This document shows, one piece after another, positions 49,186 through 50,282 of a stretch of DNA of 50,282 nt (position 1 is its first letter; each line of letters begins with the position of its first letter). A program made the position numbers and the translations under genes. The notes under the pieces are model-generated. The model did no database searches and was not told the DNA's origin. It saw only the letters and a program-made list of their open reading frames with translations. The DNA is from Thermus altitudinis. Its GTDB lineage: Bacteria > Deinococcota > Deinococci > Deinococcales > Thermaceae. The stretch spans positions 1 to 50,282 of the forward strand of contig NZ_JAKTNQ010000017.1 in NCBI RefSeq assembly GCF_022760835.1, written 5' to 3'.

Positions 49186-50172
49186 TCAAGGCCGCCAAGG
49201 CCCAGCCACGAACTCCCCCATGCCCCGGGCCCGGACGGGGTAGCCCCTAAGGACTCCTTCCCCAACCACCGGCCCTTCCCAGTAGGCCACCCGGGTAGTG
49301 CGGGAAAGGATCTCCCCCTCCGGGAAGGGGGGGCGCACCTCCAGGTCCAGCCCCGGCCCCACCAGGCGCCAGGCCAGGGTGTAGGTATGGCCGGAGGGGC
49401 TCTTCCAAGCCTCTAAGGGGAGGAAGCGGAGCTCCACCCCCTCCACCCTTCCCAAGGGATCCACCCGGCTACCCAGGACCTGGACCACCTGGCCCTTGGC
49501 GCCTTTCACCTGGTAGGCCATGAGCTCCGAGCCATCGGAAAGGTGGAGGCTAAGCCAGTCCCAAGTGGCGCTTAGGCCGGAAAACTGCTCCCCCCACTGG
49601 TGGTCGGCCCAGGCCTCCCCCCGGGCCTCTTCCCCGCGGATCCGACCCCAGGCCTCGAGGCGGGTATAGGACTGGTAGTAAAGCCGCCCCGTCTCCTCCG
49701 TGCCCGAATAGCCGGGGGGGTGGACCACCGGGGGCTTAAGGGGGCGCAGGCGGAGGTCCACCGGCCCCGCCAAAAGGCGGAAACCCCCATTCTCCCAATA
49801 AAACCGCCAGCCGGAAACCTCCAGGTAAGGACCCGCTTCCGCCCGGCCCCTAGGGGCCAGGAGGTCCTGGTCGGAAACCTCCAGGAAAACCCTTTCCCCA
49901 TTGCGCAAATCGGTTAGGGCCAGGTGAGCAGCGTGAAAGGGGCCAAAGAGGCTTCCCGGAAGGCCTAGGATGCGGTAGGCGGGCGGGGCGTAGGCCTTGA
50001 AGAAGGCGAAGTGGAAGGCGTAAGGCTCCACCCAGCCGGAGGCGTACCACCACTCCATCTGGGCGGGCTTGGGGTTCCAGTCCTGGGGGTCGGGAAGCCG
50101 CTTTGGGTCCACCCCCACCAGAACAGGAGCGCAGGCCGCCAACGCCAAGGCCAAGGGCCACAACCGCCACAT
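49186..50172 (-). CDS. CrtC/AttH-like lipocalin-fold lipoprotein
   Basis: 328 residues. A lipobox ends the signal (LWPLALALAAC, C14). The family motifs are 'QMEWWYASGWVEPYAFHFAFFKA', 'WADHQWGEQFSGLSATWDWLSLHLSDGSELMAYQVKG' and 'GHTYTLAWRLVGPGLDLEVRPPF', shared by carotenoid 1,2-hydratase (CrtC) and the AttH lipocalin family, two calycin domains in one chain. CrtC adds water to acyclic carotenoids; AttH-like lipoproteins mostly have no proven function. No other carotenoid gene is nearby, so I do not assign a hydratase role. The start is leaderless (TAGACT-6-ATG). Confidence 0.8.
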   Translation of the reverse strand: MWRLWPLALALAACAPVLVGVDPKRLPDPQDWNPKPAQMEWWYASGWVEPYAFHFAFFKAYAPPAYRILGLPGSLFGPFHAAHLALTDLRNGERVFLEVSDQDLLAPRGRAEAGPYLEVSGWRFYWENGGFRLLAGPVDLRLRPLKPPVVHPPGYSGTEETGRLYYQSYTRLEAWGRIRGEEARGEAWADHQWGEQFSGLSATWDWLSLHLSDGSELMAYQVKGAKGQVVQVLGSRVDPLGRVEGVELRFLPLEAWKSPSGHTYTLAWRLVGPGLDLEVRPPFPEGEILSRTTRVAYWEGPVVGEGVLRGYPVRARGMGEFVAGPWRP

Positions 50173-50178
50173 GGCTTT

Positions 50179-50184
50179 AGTCTA
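50179..50184 (-). promoter_or_regulatory. -10 box of the leaderless CrtC-like lipoprotein gene (TAGACT)
   Basis: On the minus strand TAGACT is followed by AAAGCC and the ATG at 50172, nearly identical to the RNR start region. Confidence 0.6.
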
Positions 50185-50250
50185 TCCTTAAAGGACCCAG
50201 GCCCAATGTGGGCCATTTCCCATGTTAGAGAAAAGGGGGGTGTGGGGGGC

Positions 50251-50256
50251 TATAAT
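50251..50256 (+). promoter_or_regulatory. Perfect -10 box facing out of the window (TATAAT)
   Basis: The only exact TATAAT promoter box noticed. It is immediately followed by a CCCCGGTT/AACCGGGG hairpin (50258-50265 with 50273-50280). It should drive a plus-strand gene beyond the right edge. No -35 is obvious. Confidence 0.45.
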
Positions 50257-50282
50257 CCCCCGGTTTCCAAACAACCGGGGAT

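Overview
This window looks like chromosome of a Thermus species (Deinococcota). The evidence is the very high GC, with strong C/G at third codon positions; the 'ALAQ'-type signal peptide ends; many genes with a -10 box 6-7 nt before the start codon and no Shine-Dalgarno (leaderless genes, well known in Deinococcus/Thermus); an adenosylcobalamin-type ribonucleotide reductase; TrmFO; a GlpX-type bisphosphatase; and a 592-residue ArgRS. The species cannot be named from the sequence alone.

Layout. (1) 1-3.2 kb: the 5' part of an IS200/IS605-type tnpB runs off the left edge. It is followed by a minus-strand operon of miaB, a small membrane protein and a DAO-family flavoprotein, and then by tRNA-Met(CAU). 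(2) 3.2-8.4 kb: two YbjN-like secreted paralogues flank a second DAO-family flavoprotein, isocitrate dehydrogenase and an RNB exoribonuclease. (3) 8.4-12.4 kb: a minus-strand cluster of four envelope proteins, two of them PsbP/DcrB-like with Pro/Gly-rich tails, one carrying an exact 87-bp tandem duplication. (4) 12.7-20.1 kb: pepF and truD, a small outer-membrane-like protein, two alpha/beta-hydrolase-like proteins that lack the nucleophile, a PaaI-type thioesterase, an M19 dipeptidase and uvrC. Two of these junctions are 21-23 bp divergent promoters with overlapping -10 boxes and leaderless starts on both sides. (5) 20.2-22 kb: an AT-richer 14-repeat propeller lipoprotein. (6) 22.1-27.7 kb: argS, an HtrA-like protease, two deoxynucleoside kinases and a MurE-like ligase in one operon. 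(7) 27.6-34 kb: trmFO (minus), then a tiny ORF, hisF, hisIE, glpX, class II RNR and a DUF58 protein. (8) 34.2-37.4 kb: two lipoproteins, the second AT-richer and HAF-repeat-like. (9) 37.4-43.6 kb: a tungsten aldehyde oxidoreductase, a three-gene sugar-type ABC importer without its ATPase, and tsaB. (10) 43.6-48.5 kb: a four-gene pilin/chaperone/second subunit/usher-like operon behind a long leader with two copies of a structured element. (11) 48.5-50.3 kb: an FMN reductase-like protein and a CrtC/AttH-like lipoprotein, then a strong promoter facing out of the window.

Most of the window is housekeeping: tRNA modification (miaB, truD, trmFO, tsaB), nucleotide supply (RNR and two dNKs), histidine synthesis, central carbon (icd, glpX) and repair (uvrC). 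The best candidate for an undescribed system is region 10, which reads as a divergent, compact chaperone-usher-like surface-fibre operon with a possible tandem RNA element in its leader. The secreted-protein cluster of region 3 is a second unexplained system. All functional statements rest on motif recognition; no database search was run.
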